The notes beneath the pieces were generated by a model that was not told where the DNA came from, made no database searches, and saw nothing but the letters and a program-made list of their open reading frames with translations. Positions 1-9,268 of a DNA stretch of 11,597 bases are shown in pieces (position 1 is the first letter of the stretch; the number at the start of each line of letters is the position of its first letter). A program made the position numbers and the translations under genes. Origin of the DNA: JBBQUP01 sp038212305 (lineage in GTDB: Bacteria; Bacteroidota; Bacteroidia; Bacteroidales; Marinilabiliaceae); assembly GCA_038212305.1 (NCBI GenBank), contig JBBQUP010000099.1:1-11597 (forward strand). The letters are read 5' to 3'.

Positions 1-49
1 CTTGGCAAAAATTGAGGCTTTGTTAATGAATACAACATCAAAAGAATAG
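1..49 (+). CDS. 3' end of a tail-fibre-like protein (partial, cut by window edge)
   Basis: Read from base 2, the codons give LAKIEALLMNTTSKE and then TAG at 47-49. This is almost the same as the last residues of the next gene (LAKIEAMLMSTTENK), and the DNA over the last 35 or so bases differs at only about five positions. It is therefore the C-terminal coiled-coil end of a paralogous fibre-like protein whose body lies outside the window. The arrangement indicates a tandem gene family. Nothing can be said of its N-terminal or variable part. Confidence 0.8.
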   Translation, partial: LAKIEALLMNTTSKE

Positions 50-188
50 ATATTTATCCCTAAATCCCTTAAAGTAGACTTGCAGTACTAGCTTATAAGT
101 GATAAGAGTGAAAATTGAAAACGCATTTCACAACAGAAAAACGAACTAAACAAATTGATGATAATTAATGAAAAAATGTTTACTACCC

Positions 189-1700
189 ATGAAAAAAACT
201 ATTCTCCTGATCAGCATTGGACTGACCAGCATTTCAGCATGGAGTCAATGGACTACAACTGGAAATTCAACCAGCACACCTTCAAACGAAATTATTTTAA
301 ACAGCAATAACAATTCATCAACTACTTTGTGGTTGAATAATAAACAATCGGGGCCAACATCAGGAGCGGCAAAGTACTACATAAAAGCATACGACTATTG
401 GGGTGCCACCCTTAATTTTGCTGGGACAGGTGACAATGGAGATGAAAAATTACACGTGTCTTTTGATGGAAAAGTGAGCATTGGATCAACTGATTTTGCA
501 ACACAGTTTAATGTTAATGTAAATAATACATTAGGCACTGCTGCAGGCAGTTACACCCAGCTAACGCGCTTGCAAGGCAATGTAACTAGTAATAATATGT
601 TGGTCAACGATTTTTGGCTCAGGGAGTCAACTGGTAGCGATTGGTTTACTGCAAGCTATATAAAAGGTATTAGTGTTGATGCGTCGTTTTTAGAGCCTTC
701 AACACTTAAGAGTTGGATGAAGCAATATCCGTATCAAGAGAGAATTGATTTTGGAAGCTCAGGTTCAACATTTATGTCTTTGAACCGTGGTAATGTTGGT
801 ATTGGCACAACAGCTCCAGGTGCAAAACTGGATGTAAATGGTACAATAAGAACTTACAATAAAGACAATGCGACTGCAAATTGGGATAACCTTACCATGT
901 GGTCAGATGGTGCATCTTCATGTATTCAATCAAACGGAGATGAAAATGGATTATTTATTAAATCGAATGGAGGTAACAAAATTATCCTTGAAAGTAATGT
1001 GGGAATTGGCACAACTAACCCACAAGCCAAACTACATATAAATAATGGGGATCATAGTTATGGAGCAATTTTATCACAGGCCACCGAAGTCCCATTTCAA
1101 TTATATTCAAAAACATTAACAACTCAATATTCTGAAAATCAAACAAGTGGTGATTTGGAATCATTTAGAATAGGCTTAAAATATAATACAAATGAAAACA
1201 ATGGTTTTATTTCTTTCTACAGAGGGGGAGATCAATTTGGAGGATATTTAGGATTTTCAACATCTGGAGTTGAAAGAATTAGAATCGCTGCCAATGGCAA
1301 CGTTGGCATAGGCACAACAAACCCCACCGCAAAACTCGATGTACTAGGTACCATACGCGCCACCGAAATAAAGGTAGAAGCTCAAACCGCCGATTTTGTT
1401 TTTGCCGACAACTACACCCTACGCGACCTCTCCGAAGTAGAAGCTTTTATTAAAGAAAACAAACACTTACCCGAAATACCAAGCGCCGCAGCCATGGAAG
1501 CCAATGGCGTTAACTTGGCAGAGATGAATAAGTTGCTGTTGCAAAAAGTGGAGGAATTGACGTTGTATAGTATAGCTAAGGAGAAAGAAGTAACTAGCTT
1601 AAAATCGAAGGTGGAGACACAAAAATCGGATTCTAAAGCTTTAGAAGTTAGGTTGGCAAAGATTGAGGCGATGTTGATGAGTACAACTGAAAATAAATAA
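189..1700 (+). CDS. Secreted tail-fibre-like protein with VGIGTT repeats and C-terminal coiled coil
   Basis: Probably an exported fibrous or adhesin-like protein; its ligand is unknown. I prefer the ATG at 189 because it gives a compact signal peptide (MKKTILLISIG, ending AWSQ). An in-frame ATG at 168 adds seven residues and cannot be excluded; the residue numbers here count from 168. Three clear copies of NVGIGTTxPxAKLxV begin near residues 209, 277 and 378, with a degenerate earlier one (KVSIGSTDFATQFNV) near 100. This motif is typical of phage-tail-fibre-like proteins abundant in Bacteroidota. Residues 405-465 form the conserved terminal module (FADNYTLRDLSEVEAF, KHLPEIPSA, NLAEMNKLLLQKVEELTLY), and 455-510 look like a coiled coil that could trimerise. 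No T9SS sorting domain is present. The module DNA (about 1300-1520) is visibly richer in GC than the variable middle. It is the second of two tandem paralogues and is followed by the T9SS and RHS genes. Confidence 0.85.
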   Translation: MKKTILLISIGLTSISAWSQWTTTGNSTSTPSNEIILNSNNNSSTTLWLNNKQSGPTSGAAKYYIKAYDYWGATLNFAGTGDNGDEKLHVSFDGKVSIGSTDFATQFNVNVNNTLGTAAGSYTQLTRLQGNVTSNNMLVNDFWLRESTGSDWFTASYIKGISVDASFLEPSTLKSWMKQYPYQERIDFGSSGSTFMSLNRGNVGIGTTAPGAKLDVNGTIRTYNKDNATANWDNLTMWSDGASSCIQSNGDENGLFIKSNGGNKIILESNVGIGTTNPQAKLHINNGDHSYGAILSQATEVPFQLYSKTLTTQYSENQTSGDLESFRIGLKYNTNENNGFISFYRGGDQFGGYLGFSTSGVERIRIAANGNVGIGTTNPTAKLDVLGTIRATEIKVEAQTADFVFADNYTLRDLSEVEAFIKENKHLPEIPSAAAMEANGVNLAEMNKLLLQKVEELTLYSIAKEKEVTSLKSKVETQKSDSKALEVRLAKIEAMLMSTTENK

Positions 1701-1763
1701 CCAATATAAACTTAAGTAAGTGAAACTATCATAATTATAGTATTAAAAAGACTGAACAGATTG

Positions 1764-1791
1764 AACAACCTAACTAAGTTCTAAAAATTTG
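1764..1791 (+). promoter_or_regulatory. Possible Bacteroidota-type promoter for the T9SS-sorted protein gene
   Basis: A TTG at 1761-1763 is followed after 20 bases by AAAATTTG at 1784-1791, one mismatch from the Bacteroidota -7 consensus TAnnTTTG. The spacing equals that of the stronger candidate promoter at 11298-11328. Transcription would start near 1798, about 35 bases before the ATG at 1835. The 134-base gap after the preceding stop codon leaves room for a separate promoter. In such AT-rich DNA this could be chance. Confidence 0.3.
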
Positions 1792-1834
1792 TCCTGTGTA
1801 TTTATACTTAAATTTTGATGCTAATTTTAAACCA

Positions 1835-2854
1835 ATGAAATACTATTTACTAATTACAATTGCTTTTGCTTGTTTAAGTGGTTTAAGAGCTCAAATGAAA
1901 GCAACAATACCATATGCTGAAGATTTCCAAAACTGGGATGGATATTCTACAATAGATGAACACGATGAATGGACAACAGAAACACAACTCGGCAGAGGAA
2001 TGAAGCAAGTAGTGATTGAAACAAATGGGAATAGATATCTTTTTATGTGGGCGGGATTTTTAAGTTGCAATGAATGTAATTTTTATCAAACAAATGCCAA
2101 TGCCGCACTTAAAGTGACTTTAACAACAGACAAAAACTACAATCTTACCTTTAATTGGCGAAAAATAGCATCAATGACAGGTTTTCCTCTTCCAGCTCCA
2201 AACACTCCAGATATTAATGACTCAAGTTTAGATGGAATTTACCTTTCGAGCGACAATGGAGAAACCTATGCTAAGGTATATACATTTCAAAATACACAGG
2301 CAGAATGGAATAGCACTACTTTAGACATTACATCATTGGCTAAATTTTATGGTATTCAGTTAAATGATAATTTTAGAATCAAGTTTCAATGCTACACAAT
2401 TGATGGAACTGCTGAAAATGGGGCAGTATATGACAGACACTTACAAATTGACAATATAAGTATAACCGAGCAAGCCATCCAGGGTAATTACCATGTTGTT
2501 TATGCCTACGATGCTGCGGGTAATCGTGTAGGCAAAGCCTACACTCAAATTACATTAAAATCATCTTCCTCCAAGCAAGATTCTCAAATTCCTTTAAAAG
2601 AAAATTTAGGTGATAAAAAAGTAATTATCTATCCTAATCCTACCAAAGGTAATTTGAAAATAAATGTCGAATCAGATATCGAAACGCTATTTAATTATAC
2701 CCTTTATTCAAATGAAGGTAAAGTGCTTTTAACTGGTGAAATCATCTCTGGAATTGAGCACTCTCTTGAAATGGAATCATATAAAACCGGTGCTTACATT
2801 CTGATATTAAAGAATAAGGAAGAGAAGCTAACCTATAAAATCATCAAAGAATAG
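1835..2854 (+). CDS. T9SS type A sorting domain protein with a lectin-like N-terminal region and one YD motif
   Basis: Exported and probably surface-attached or released through the type IX secretion system. The ATG at 1835 gives a standard signal peptide (MKYYLLITIAFACL, ending LRAQ); a longer frame opens at 1796 but adds 13 residues that spoil it. The body (about residues 25-215 of the 339-residue product) contains PYAEDFQNWDG, DGIYLSSDNGETY and the closing RHLQIDNISI. This pattern is common in beta-sandwich, MAM/concanavalin-like domains of secreted Bacteroidota proteins. It is followed by YHVVYAYDAAGNRVGKAY, a single YD/RHS-type motif. The last 78 or so residues are a T9SS type A sorting domain: KVIIYPNPTKGNLKI near its start, then LYSNEGKVLL and SYKTGAYILIL. 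The gene ends 26 bases before the RHS gene, so the two may be co-transcribed. Its exact function is unknown. Confidence 0.85.
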   Translation: MKYYLLITIAFACLSGLRAQMKATIPYAEDFQNWDGYSTIDEHDEWTTETQLGRGMKQVVIETNGNRYLFMWAGFLSCNECNFYQTNANAALKVTLTTDKNYNLTFNWRKIASMTGFPLPAPNTPDINDSSLDGIYLSSDNGETYAKVYTFQNTQAEWNSTTLDITSLAKFYGIQLNDNFRIKFQCYTIDGTAENGAVYDRHLQIDNISITEQAIQGNYHVVYAYDAAGNRVGKAYTQITLKSSSSKQDSQIPLKENLGDKKVIIYPNPTKGNLKINVESDIETLFNYTLYSNEGKVLLTGEIISGIEHSLEMESYKTGAYILILKNKEEKLTYKIIKE

Positions 2855-2880
2855 CCTAACCCAAAATTCACCTTTGTATT

Positions 2881-5800
2881 ATGAAACTAAAAAATATAAT
2901 TATCTCTTTATTCTGTCTCTTAGGTGTTGTAAGCAATGCCATAGGTCAGATACGAGACAAACAAATAGTTCTTTCAGAAAATATTGTTGGTAACCAAGAA
3001 TACATTGCGAGCCAATCTATTACATTGCAAAATAATTTTGTTTATAAAGCTAATGGCAATGAGAGCTTTGTGGCAAAAATTGATCAAAACTTAGTTTTCC
3101 CACCAACAAAAGACACCTACTTACTACCCGATGGAACCACCACAGGCGATATTAGTGCTGGAGTTGGTGGAAGTATAGTTGGTACAATACCTGGCAGTAT
3201 TGATGTTTCGGGAAGTGGAGCAACCGTTTATTCGGTTCCAATTAGTTGCCCGGCCGGGTTAAATGGAATGCAGCCTCAATTGGCCATAACCTATAATAGC
3301 CAAGCTGATATGGGAATTGTTGGTTATAAAGCGTCGTTGTCGGGGTTGTCGTCAATAACCCGTTCGGCTCACAACCCTTATTTCGATGGTGATTATCATG
3401 CCATATCGTTCGATGGCAACGACCGGTTCGACCTTGATGGTGGAAGACTATTAGTTAATAACGATAAGACCTACAACAGTGCTGATGCAAATTATTCCAA
3501 AGAAATTGAAGATTACTCAAATATAATCCCGAAGGGTACTTATGGCGATGGTCCTGAATGGTTCGAAGTAACACTTAAGGATGGCACAGTTTTGCAATAT
3601 GGTAATACTGCCGATTCGAAAATGATACTTTCTGATAAAAAAGGAATATACAAATGGAACTTAAACCAGGTTACAGATGTCAATGGAAATTACATGAAGT
3701 ATATTTATGAAAGTAAAAGCGATGGGCAAACCTGGCTTGCCGAGATTCAATACACGGGTAATTCAAATGGGTCTATTGTTCCAATTTATTCGGTTAAGTT
3801 TTTATATAAAGAGATAACATGCCCTATTTATTATATCAGTGAAAATTTGATTCATCAAACGCAAAGGCTTACAAATATTCAAATTATATATCAAGATAAT
3901 TTGTTAACGCAATACAATATCACATACTACAGTGATGCAACGTTTGGCACTTTATATAAAGATCGAATAAAATCAATTACACTTCAAAATAGCATTGGAG
4001 AAAAACTTAAACCTACAAGTTTTATATGGGCTGATATGTATACTAGTGAAAATTTACCGACCTTACCTACTGGTACAGTAGTAGGATCATGTGATTTAAA
4101 CGGAAATGGAATATCGGAAATAATATTACTAAATGGTGATTATTTAACTATATATGAAAAGAATAACAATGCATTTATAGTATTGCAAAATGTCAATCTT
4201 TCAACCTTGATTAAAAACAAAACAGGATATTATTTTCAAAAATTAATAAGATCATGTATTGGAGTTGATATTAATAATGATGGCAAAGAAGAATTAGTTC
4301 TTAAAGCATTTAATTTTTACTATCCAATGACTAAAAATATTTGCTTAGTACTGAACAACGATTTATCAATACTTAAATATTTTGATGTTCCAATAAATTC
4401 AATCAATCCAATAATTGGTAATTTTGATGGCGATGAGTATTCTGATGTATTGATAAATAATGCAAGTTGCGTTATATACAATTCATCAAAAACATTGACC
4501 GTAACTTTTAGCGATGGACTTTCGCTAACAAATAGTGATATAAAAAACATATTCTCAGGTGATTTTAATGGGGATGGAATTAGTGATTTAGCGGTTCATA
4601 AAACAAACGAAATTGTTGTGTATTCACTTGAGGGAAGTGTTTTCACTAAAAAGTCCTCGTTAGTTATAGCCACAGATGAAATTTCAATTGCTGATATAAA
4701 TAACGATGGAATTACTGATGTATTTGATGCAAAAAATATTAAAATATACTATTTTTCTAATTACAAACAAGTTGGATGTAATCCTTGGACTATTATCGGA
4801 ATAAATTATAGTTTTAGTACGTATAGTAGTGATATTCAAATTAGAGATTTATTGACGCATAAAATCGATAAGTCAGTTGTGCAGAGTACATTTCTAGGAG
4901 ATATAAACACCGATGGTTTAATGGATGTTGTCAGGTCAGGCTCTGTAAATTATGTTTATAAAGGAAATGTATGGAACTTTATTGATATAGATGGTTATAG
5001 TGAATATGATAGACTTAATAAATTTTGCAATGAAATTAATTCTAGTAATCCAGAATTAGCAGCTAACTATACAAAAATCGAATTGCCAAATGGAACTGCA
5101 ACTATAGAGCTAACGATAAAGTCCTTACCGTTAATACAAAATTGTATTCAAACAAGTGATGGAACTTTCATGCAGGGATCAATAAGCTTTTTGCCTGCAA
5201 CGCAATTAGGAAGTAATCATGAATTAGTTTCTGGCGATTTTGCAGGAGATGGGAGGGTTGATTTCTTTTTAAAGTATGAATTAAACAATGCAAACAAATT
5301 TGCTGCAATACCCAATAGAACATCAACTCCCACTCATTTAAGCAATATAAACACAGGAATTGGAGAAGGATATACAATTTCCAATTCTTCCCTTAAAGTA
5401 GGCAACTATTACACGAAGGATGCCACGCGAGAGGCAGGTATTGCTAATTATGCAGGTTCTATGATGGCTACTCGTAGTATTTCAATGCCCGATGGACAAA
5501 GGGTCGACTATTCGTATACTGGAGCAAAAATTCATTTGCTTGGGAAAGGGTTTTTAGGATTTAAAAGCATCACCTCCCAGCTATTCGTAAACAAAACAAC
5601 CACAAGTGATTATAAAACGACACAAAGCAACAATGTTTTTAATTCGGACTACATCATGTATGTGCCATTTGATAATGTAACTACAATTTTGAGTAATGTT
5701 GAAACCAGATCCCAAACCTTAAACCCTATAAAAATAAATTATTCAAACAGTAGCGATAAGCGCATTAAGCTGCAATTGACTTTAGAAAAATTAAGTAATC

Positions 5801-8800
5801 CTAGCGAAGCAAAATATATAGATACTAATTATAGTAATTTTGATGAATTTGGTAATCCTAAAACTATTATTACCAACAATAGAGTTACTACCTCAACCCA
5901 AACAATTGCATATCCATCAGCTGGTTGGTGGCGGAAAACCAAGCCATTGGCGATAAATACAACAACCACCAAAAGTGGAGATACCCCATTTACTCAAAAA
6001 GTTGTTTACACGTACAATGCAAATGGTAATTTACTTACCGAAACTGTTAACGACGACCTTGTTACATCATACCTTGAGTACAACAATGTTCGAAATCCAG
6101 AATTAATAACAGTTAGTGCAATTACAAAAGACTTAACTACCCAAGCTGTAATTCAAACCAGCACAAAATCAACCCGTATAGAGTACAGCACCGACTTGAG
6201 GTTTGTGAAATCGAAAACTAACGTGGAAACTCAGCAAAAGGTAGAATACGAATATTTTACCGATTGGGGAGTGGTAAAAAAGGAGAAAACGGCTTTGGGT
6301 GAAACCAATTACTATATTAATGGCTTTGGTCAAGTATTTGAAACTCATTTCCCATCGGGGTTACATCAAGCAACATCTATGCAATGGGCAAATGGGAATG
6401 GTCCTACCGGAGCTTCGTATTTTGCTCATACTAAAGCAACTGGTGTTGCTGATAACATTGTTTGGTTCGATAATTTAGGCCGCACCATTCGGCAAGATTC
6501 TGAGCGAAATGCTCAAAAAGTATATGTTTCTACCACTTATAATAGTAAAGGGCAGGTATATCAAGTATCCGAACCATATTTTAGTGGAACGCCACAATAC
6601 AATACGTATGCTTATAATTCTGATGGTCGTCTGTCAAGTTTTACTAATTTTGCTGGCGAGGTTACAACCTATGCTTATTCAACTGTAAATGAATGTGTGA
6701 AAACTACAATTACTTCACCTCAAGGTTCTACATCTGCCGAAATTAACGCCATTGGGCAAGTAGTTAAAAGTACTGATGCTTGTGGAGCTGCTGTTGTAAA
6801 TAGTTATTGGGCTTCGGGGCTAATAAAAACCAATAAACTAAGCAATAACTTCGAAGTGAGAAGTGAATACGATAAATTTGGCCATCGTACAAAATTAATT
6901 GACCCAAGCGCTGGTACAATTACCTCGCAATATAATCCATTGGGCGAAATTTTATGGGAAACCGATAATAAAAATAATAAAACGGTTTATAGTTATGACA
7001 CCAAAAATCGCCTAGATAATATTACCCGTGGCAATGAAGTAACAACCAATGGATACGACAACTTAGGCCGGTTAATTTCGGTTGATAAAAAAGTGGATGG
7101 GTTAATGGTTCACCAACAAACATTCGAGTTTAGCGGCAATACACCGTTATTGAATAGCAAAACCGAAAAAATCGATAATAAAACCTTTTCGGTTAGTTAC
7201 GAATACGACAATTTATTAAAACGGCTCACGAAAAAAACCTATCATACTGGTTTAGCCATAACCTATGGATATAACTCAGGTGGAGAGGTTGTAAATGTTT
7301 CGGCCAATACAAAAAATAGCAATGGTGGAACAACAACGTACAATGTTTGGCAACTTAACGATATTAACGCTCGTGGTCAAGTAATCGACTTTAGTCAGGG
7401 GGGTACGCTAAATACAAGCATTGGTTATAATACAAAAGGTTTAATTACAAGTCAATACACAGTTAACTCAAATAATGCAATTGTTGACTATGAGTATACT
7501 TACGATGCTGCCAATAATTTACATAGCCGAAGAGATAATAACGCAGGTTTTAGTGAGGTTTTTACTTACAATAATTCAAATCAACAATTAACCAACTGGG
7601 ACATATCTAATTTGTCGAGTAATTATACAACCATTATAGGTGGCGGAGCAATGAAATACCTGCCAACTGGAAATGTTGTTAGCAAAAAGGACAATGTATA
7701 TTTAAATACAACCAACGAACCTACTATTTATAACTATGGCGAAAACAACGCCAGTCCCAATGCCATTACTAGTTTTATTGGCGATCCGGTTGATATGAAG
7801 CCGCAAACCATCGACTATACTGTATTTAATAAGGTTAAAAGCATGGCTGTTAACAATGCCGATAACACACCTTACAAACAGTTTAATATTACTTATGGGG
7901 TTGATGATCAGCGCCGAGCAACTCATTTTACCGAAGGTGCAAACAACACGCCAACTCTAACCCGCTATTATTTTGATGGTTACGAAGAGGAAGTTTTTGC
8001 CGATAACACTGTGCGTAAAATTCATTACATTAGTGGAGGAAATGGTTTGGCAGCCTTATTTATTACCGATGAGGCGCAACCAATACAAAACGGCATGTAT
8101 TATGCCCACACCGATAATTTAGGATCGTTGATTGCATTAAGTAAAAAAACCGATAGTGGCTTCGATCGCGTTAAGCGTTACGCCTACGACCCGTGGGGTA
8201 ACCGCCGTAATCCCGAAAACTGGGCACAGGCACTGGGGCAAGACAATACCTACAGCTACACCTCGCGTGGGTACACCCTTCACGAACACCTCGACGACTA
8301 TGGAATTATTAACATGAACGGCCGTGTGTACGATCCCATGCTATCGCGTTTCCTTAGCCCCGACCCATTTATACAATCGCCCAACTCGCCACTAAGTTAT
8401 AACCGCTATGCCTATTGCATGAACAACCCATTTATGTATACCGACCCGAGTGGGAATACTGTTATTGGCAATTTCTTTAGGTGGGTGGCAAAAACTACAA
8501 GAGCAGGATGGGATGGATTTTGGGAAGCTTTAAATGGAAAGCCTGATCCTCAAACAGGCCAATGGAAAGGTGGATTAGCACAACCATTAAGAGACATAAA
8601 TTGTCCAAGTTTTGGTGCAGGTTATAGCAGTGGCAATGGTTTTGGCTATTATGTTGGTAATAATCCTATGATATACCCTAGTGAAGTTAAAGCTACAAGT
8701 GACCAAGCTATAGTTGCAAGGACAACAATTACTTTTAGTACACCAATTAACCAAAAAGGAGCCAACTTTGTTAATAACATGGGGGTGTCTTCGAAGAATG

Positions 8801-9258
8801 TAATGAGCACTGTAAATGATGTATCAAATGGTATTGCTATTGGAGGATTTGTTACAGGATTGGTAGATGGAACATTTCGTGTTGCAAAAAGTGGAGAATT
8901 TAGTTTAGGATACTATGCATCAGGATGGAGCAAAGGGAATCAGTATGTTAAATCTTTATATAGTGTGTCGAAACTTGGCGCCAATATAAATACTGGTGCA
9001 AGTATTATAACAACTGGCTATTCATATAATAAAATCATTAATGAAGGTAATAGAGATTTAATTACTTATACTGATGCTGCTGTCGGGAGTATTGGCTTAA
9101 CTACTACAGCAGCAACCTATTTCTCTGGGATAGAAATTCCAGTTGTCGGTTTTTTTGTCGCATGTTATGGATCTGCTCGTGCTGGTTGGGATTTTGGAGC
9201 ATCATTAGCTCCTAAGTATGGGCCAATAAATGGATATTATTGGAGTTGGAATAAATAA
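2881..9258 (+). CDS. SpvB/FG-GAP/RHS polymorphic toxin, 2125 aa
   Basis: A giant secreted RHS-family protein, probably a contact or released toxin in which the RHS shell encloses a C-terminal effector. Signal peptide: residues 1-23 (MKLKNIIISLFCLLG, ending AIGQ). Residues 43-67 are a short module (ASQSITLQNNF) common in exported Bacteroidota proteins. Residues 100-230 match the SpvB N-terminal domain (GSIDVSGSGATVYSVPIS, GMQPQLAITYNSQ, GYKASLSGLSSITR). Seven FG-GAP/VCBS calcium-type motifs start near 405, 463, 516, 561, 605, 674 and 786 (for example DFNGDGISDLAV), suggesting a beta-propeller. YD repeats run from about 1141 to 1560 (YDKFGHRTKLID, YDNLGRLISVD). The RHS-associated core spans 1740-1859 (DNLGSLIAL, YDPWGNRRNP, GRVYDPMLSRFLSPDPF, DPSGN). 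The final 266 residues are the variable tip. There is no T9SS sorting domain. The order matches Tc-toxin TcdB/TcB-like shells joined to an RHS core. Confidence 0.93.
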   Translation: MKLKNIIISLFCLLGVVSNAIGQIRDKQIVLSENIVGNQEYIASQSITLQNNFVYKANGNESFVAKIDQNLVFPPTKDTYLLPDGTTTGDISAGVGGSIVGTIPGSIDVSGSGATVYSVPISCPAGLNGMQPQLAITYNSQADMGIVGYKASLSGLSSITRSAHNPYFDGDYHAISFDGNDRFDLDGGRLLVNNDKTYNSADANYSKEIEDYSNIIPKGTYGDGPEWFEVTLKDGTVLQYGNTADSKMILSDKKGIYKWNLNQVTDVNGNYMKYIYESKSDGQTWLAEIQYTGNSNGSIVPIYSVKFLYKEITCPIYYISENLIHQTQRLTNIQIIYQDNLLTQYNITYYSDATFGTLYKDRIKSITLQNSIGEKLKPTSFIWADMYTSENLPTLPTGTVVGSCDLNGNGISEIILLNGDYLTIYEKNNNAFIVLQNVNLSTLIKNKTGYYFQKLIRSCIGVDINNDGKEELVLKAFNFYYPMTKNICLVLNNDLSILKYFDVPINSINPIIGNFDGDEYSDVLINNASCVIYNSSKTLTVTFSDGLSLTNSDIKNIFSGDFNGDGISDLAVHKTNEIVVYSLEGSVFTKKSSLVIATDEISIADINNDGITDVFDAKNIKIYYFSNYKQVGCNPWTIIGINYSFSTYSSDIQIRDLLTHKIDKSVVQSTFLGDINTDGLMDVVRSGSVNYVYKGNVWNFIDIDGYSEYDRLNKFCNEINSSNPELAANYTKIELPNGTATIELTIKSLPLIQNCIQTSDGTFMQGSISFLPATQLGSNHELVSGDFAGDGRVDFFLKYELNNANKFAAIPNRTSTPTHLSNINTGIGEGYTISNSSLKVGNYYTKDATREAGIANYAGSMMATRSISMPDGQRVDYSYTGAKIHLLGKGFLGFKSITSQLFVNKTTTSDYKTTQSNNVFNSDYIMYVPFDNVTTILSNVETRSQTLNPIKINYSNSSDKRIKLQLTLEKLSNPSEAKYIDTNYSNFDEFGNPKTIITNNRVTTSTQTIAYPSAGWWRKTKPLAINTTTTKSGDTPFTQKVVYTYNANGNLLTETVNDDLVTSYLEYNNVRNPELITVSAITKDLTTQAVIQTSTKSTRIEYSTDLRFVKSKTNVETQQKVEYEYFTDWGVVKKEKTALGETNYYINGFGQVFETHFPSGLHQATSMQWANGNGPTGASYFAHTKATGVADNIVWFDNLGRTIRQDSERNAQKVYVSTTYNSKGQVYQVSEPYFSGTPQYNTYAYNSDGRLSSFTNFAGEVTTYAYSTVNECVKTTITSPQGSTSAEINAIGQVVKSTDACGAAVVNSYWASGLIKTNKLSNNFEVRSEYDKFGHRTKLIDPSAGTITSQYNPLGEILWETDNKNNKTVYSYDTKNRLDNITRGNEVTTNGYDNLGRLISVDKKVDGLMVHQQTFEFSGNTPLLNSKTEKIDNKTFSVSYEYDNLLKRLTKKTYHTGLAITYGYNSGGEVVNVSANTKNSNGGTTTYNVWQLNDINARGQVIDFSQGGTLNTSIGYNTKGLITSQYTVNSNNAIVDYEYTYDAANNLHSRRDNNAGFSEVFTYNNSNQQLTNWDISNLSSNYTTIIGGGAMKYLPTGNVVSKKDNVYLNTTNEPTIYNYGENNASPNAITSFIGDPVDMKPQTIDYTVFNKVKSMAVNNADNTPYKQFNITYGVDDQRRATHFTEGANNTPTLTRYYFDGYEEEVFADNTVRKIHYISGGNGLAALFITDEAQPIQNGMYYAHTDNLGSLIALSKKTDSGFDRVKRYAYDPWGNRRNPENWAQALGQDNTYSYTSRGYTLHEHLDDYGIINMNGRVYDPMLSRFLSPDPFIQSPNSPLSYNRYAYCMNNPFMYTDPSGNTVIGNFFRWVAKTTRAGWDGFWEALNGKPDPQTGQWKGGLAQPLRDINCPSFGAGYSSGNGFGYYVGNNPMIYPSEVKATSDQAIVARTTITFSTPINQKGANFVNNMGVSSKNVMSTVNDVSNGIAIGGFVTGLVDGTFRVAKSGEFSLGYYASGWSKGNQYVKSLYSVSKLGANINTGASIITTGYSYNKIINEGNRDLITYTDAAVGSIGLTTTAATYFSGIEIPVVGFFVACYGSARAGWDFGASLAPKYGPINGYYWSWNK
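8458..9255 (+). other. Variable C-terminal toxin tip of the RHS protein (residues 1860-2125)
   Basis: This segment follows the DPSGN end of the RHS core, where polymorphic RHS proteins swap effector domains. It starts with FFRWVAKTTRAGWDGFWEAL, then a polar Gly-rich stretch. Hydrophobic, glycine- and alanine-rich segments follow near residues 1984-1997 (GIAIGGFVTGLVDG) and 2065-2096 (DAAVGSIGLTTTAATY, then IPVVGFFVACYGSARAG), and it ends in GYYWSWNK. I see no nuclease, deaminase, ADP-ribosyltransferase or peptidase motif. The hydrophobic pattern and the membrane-protein neighbour suggest membrane insertion or pore formation, but that is inference. The DNA is AT-rich, in contrast to the GC-richer core just upstream. 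Confidence 0.6.
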
Positions 9259-9268
9259 ATTGAGCTTT

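Noticed and set aside
1716..1742. Terminator between the fibre gene and the T9SS gene
   Set aside because: The only inverted repeat (ACTAT and ATAGT) is short and AT-only, with no T run.
2869..2876. Promoter -7 element CACCTTTG just before the RHS start codon
   Set aside because: It has one mismatch to TAnnTTTG, no TTG at the right distance upstream, and would require a nearly leaderless mRNA. Co-transcription with the preceding gene is simpler.
4320..4550. Minus-strand open frame of 76 codons inside the RHS gene
   Set aside because: It lies entirely within the FG-GAP-coding part of the plus-strand gene and has no family-like features. The same holds for open frames at 5168-5377 and 7702-7926.
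9230..9268. Upstream start for the membrane protein
   Set aside because: It would overlap the RHS gene by 29 bases and adds a poor N-terminal extension; the ATG at 9269 gives the natural start MRNIYYLVWSD.
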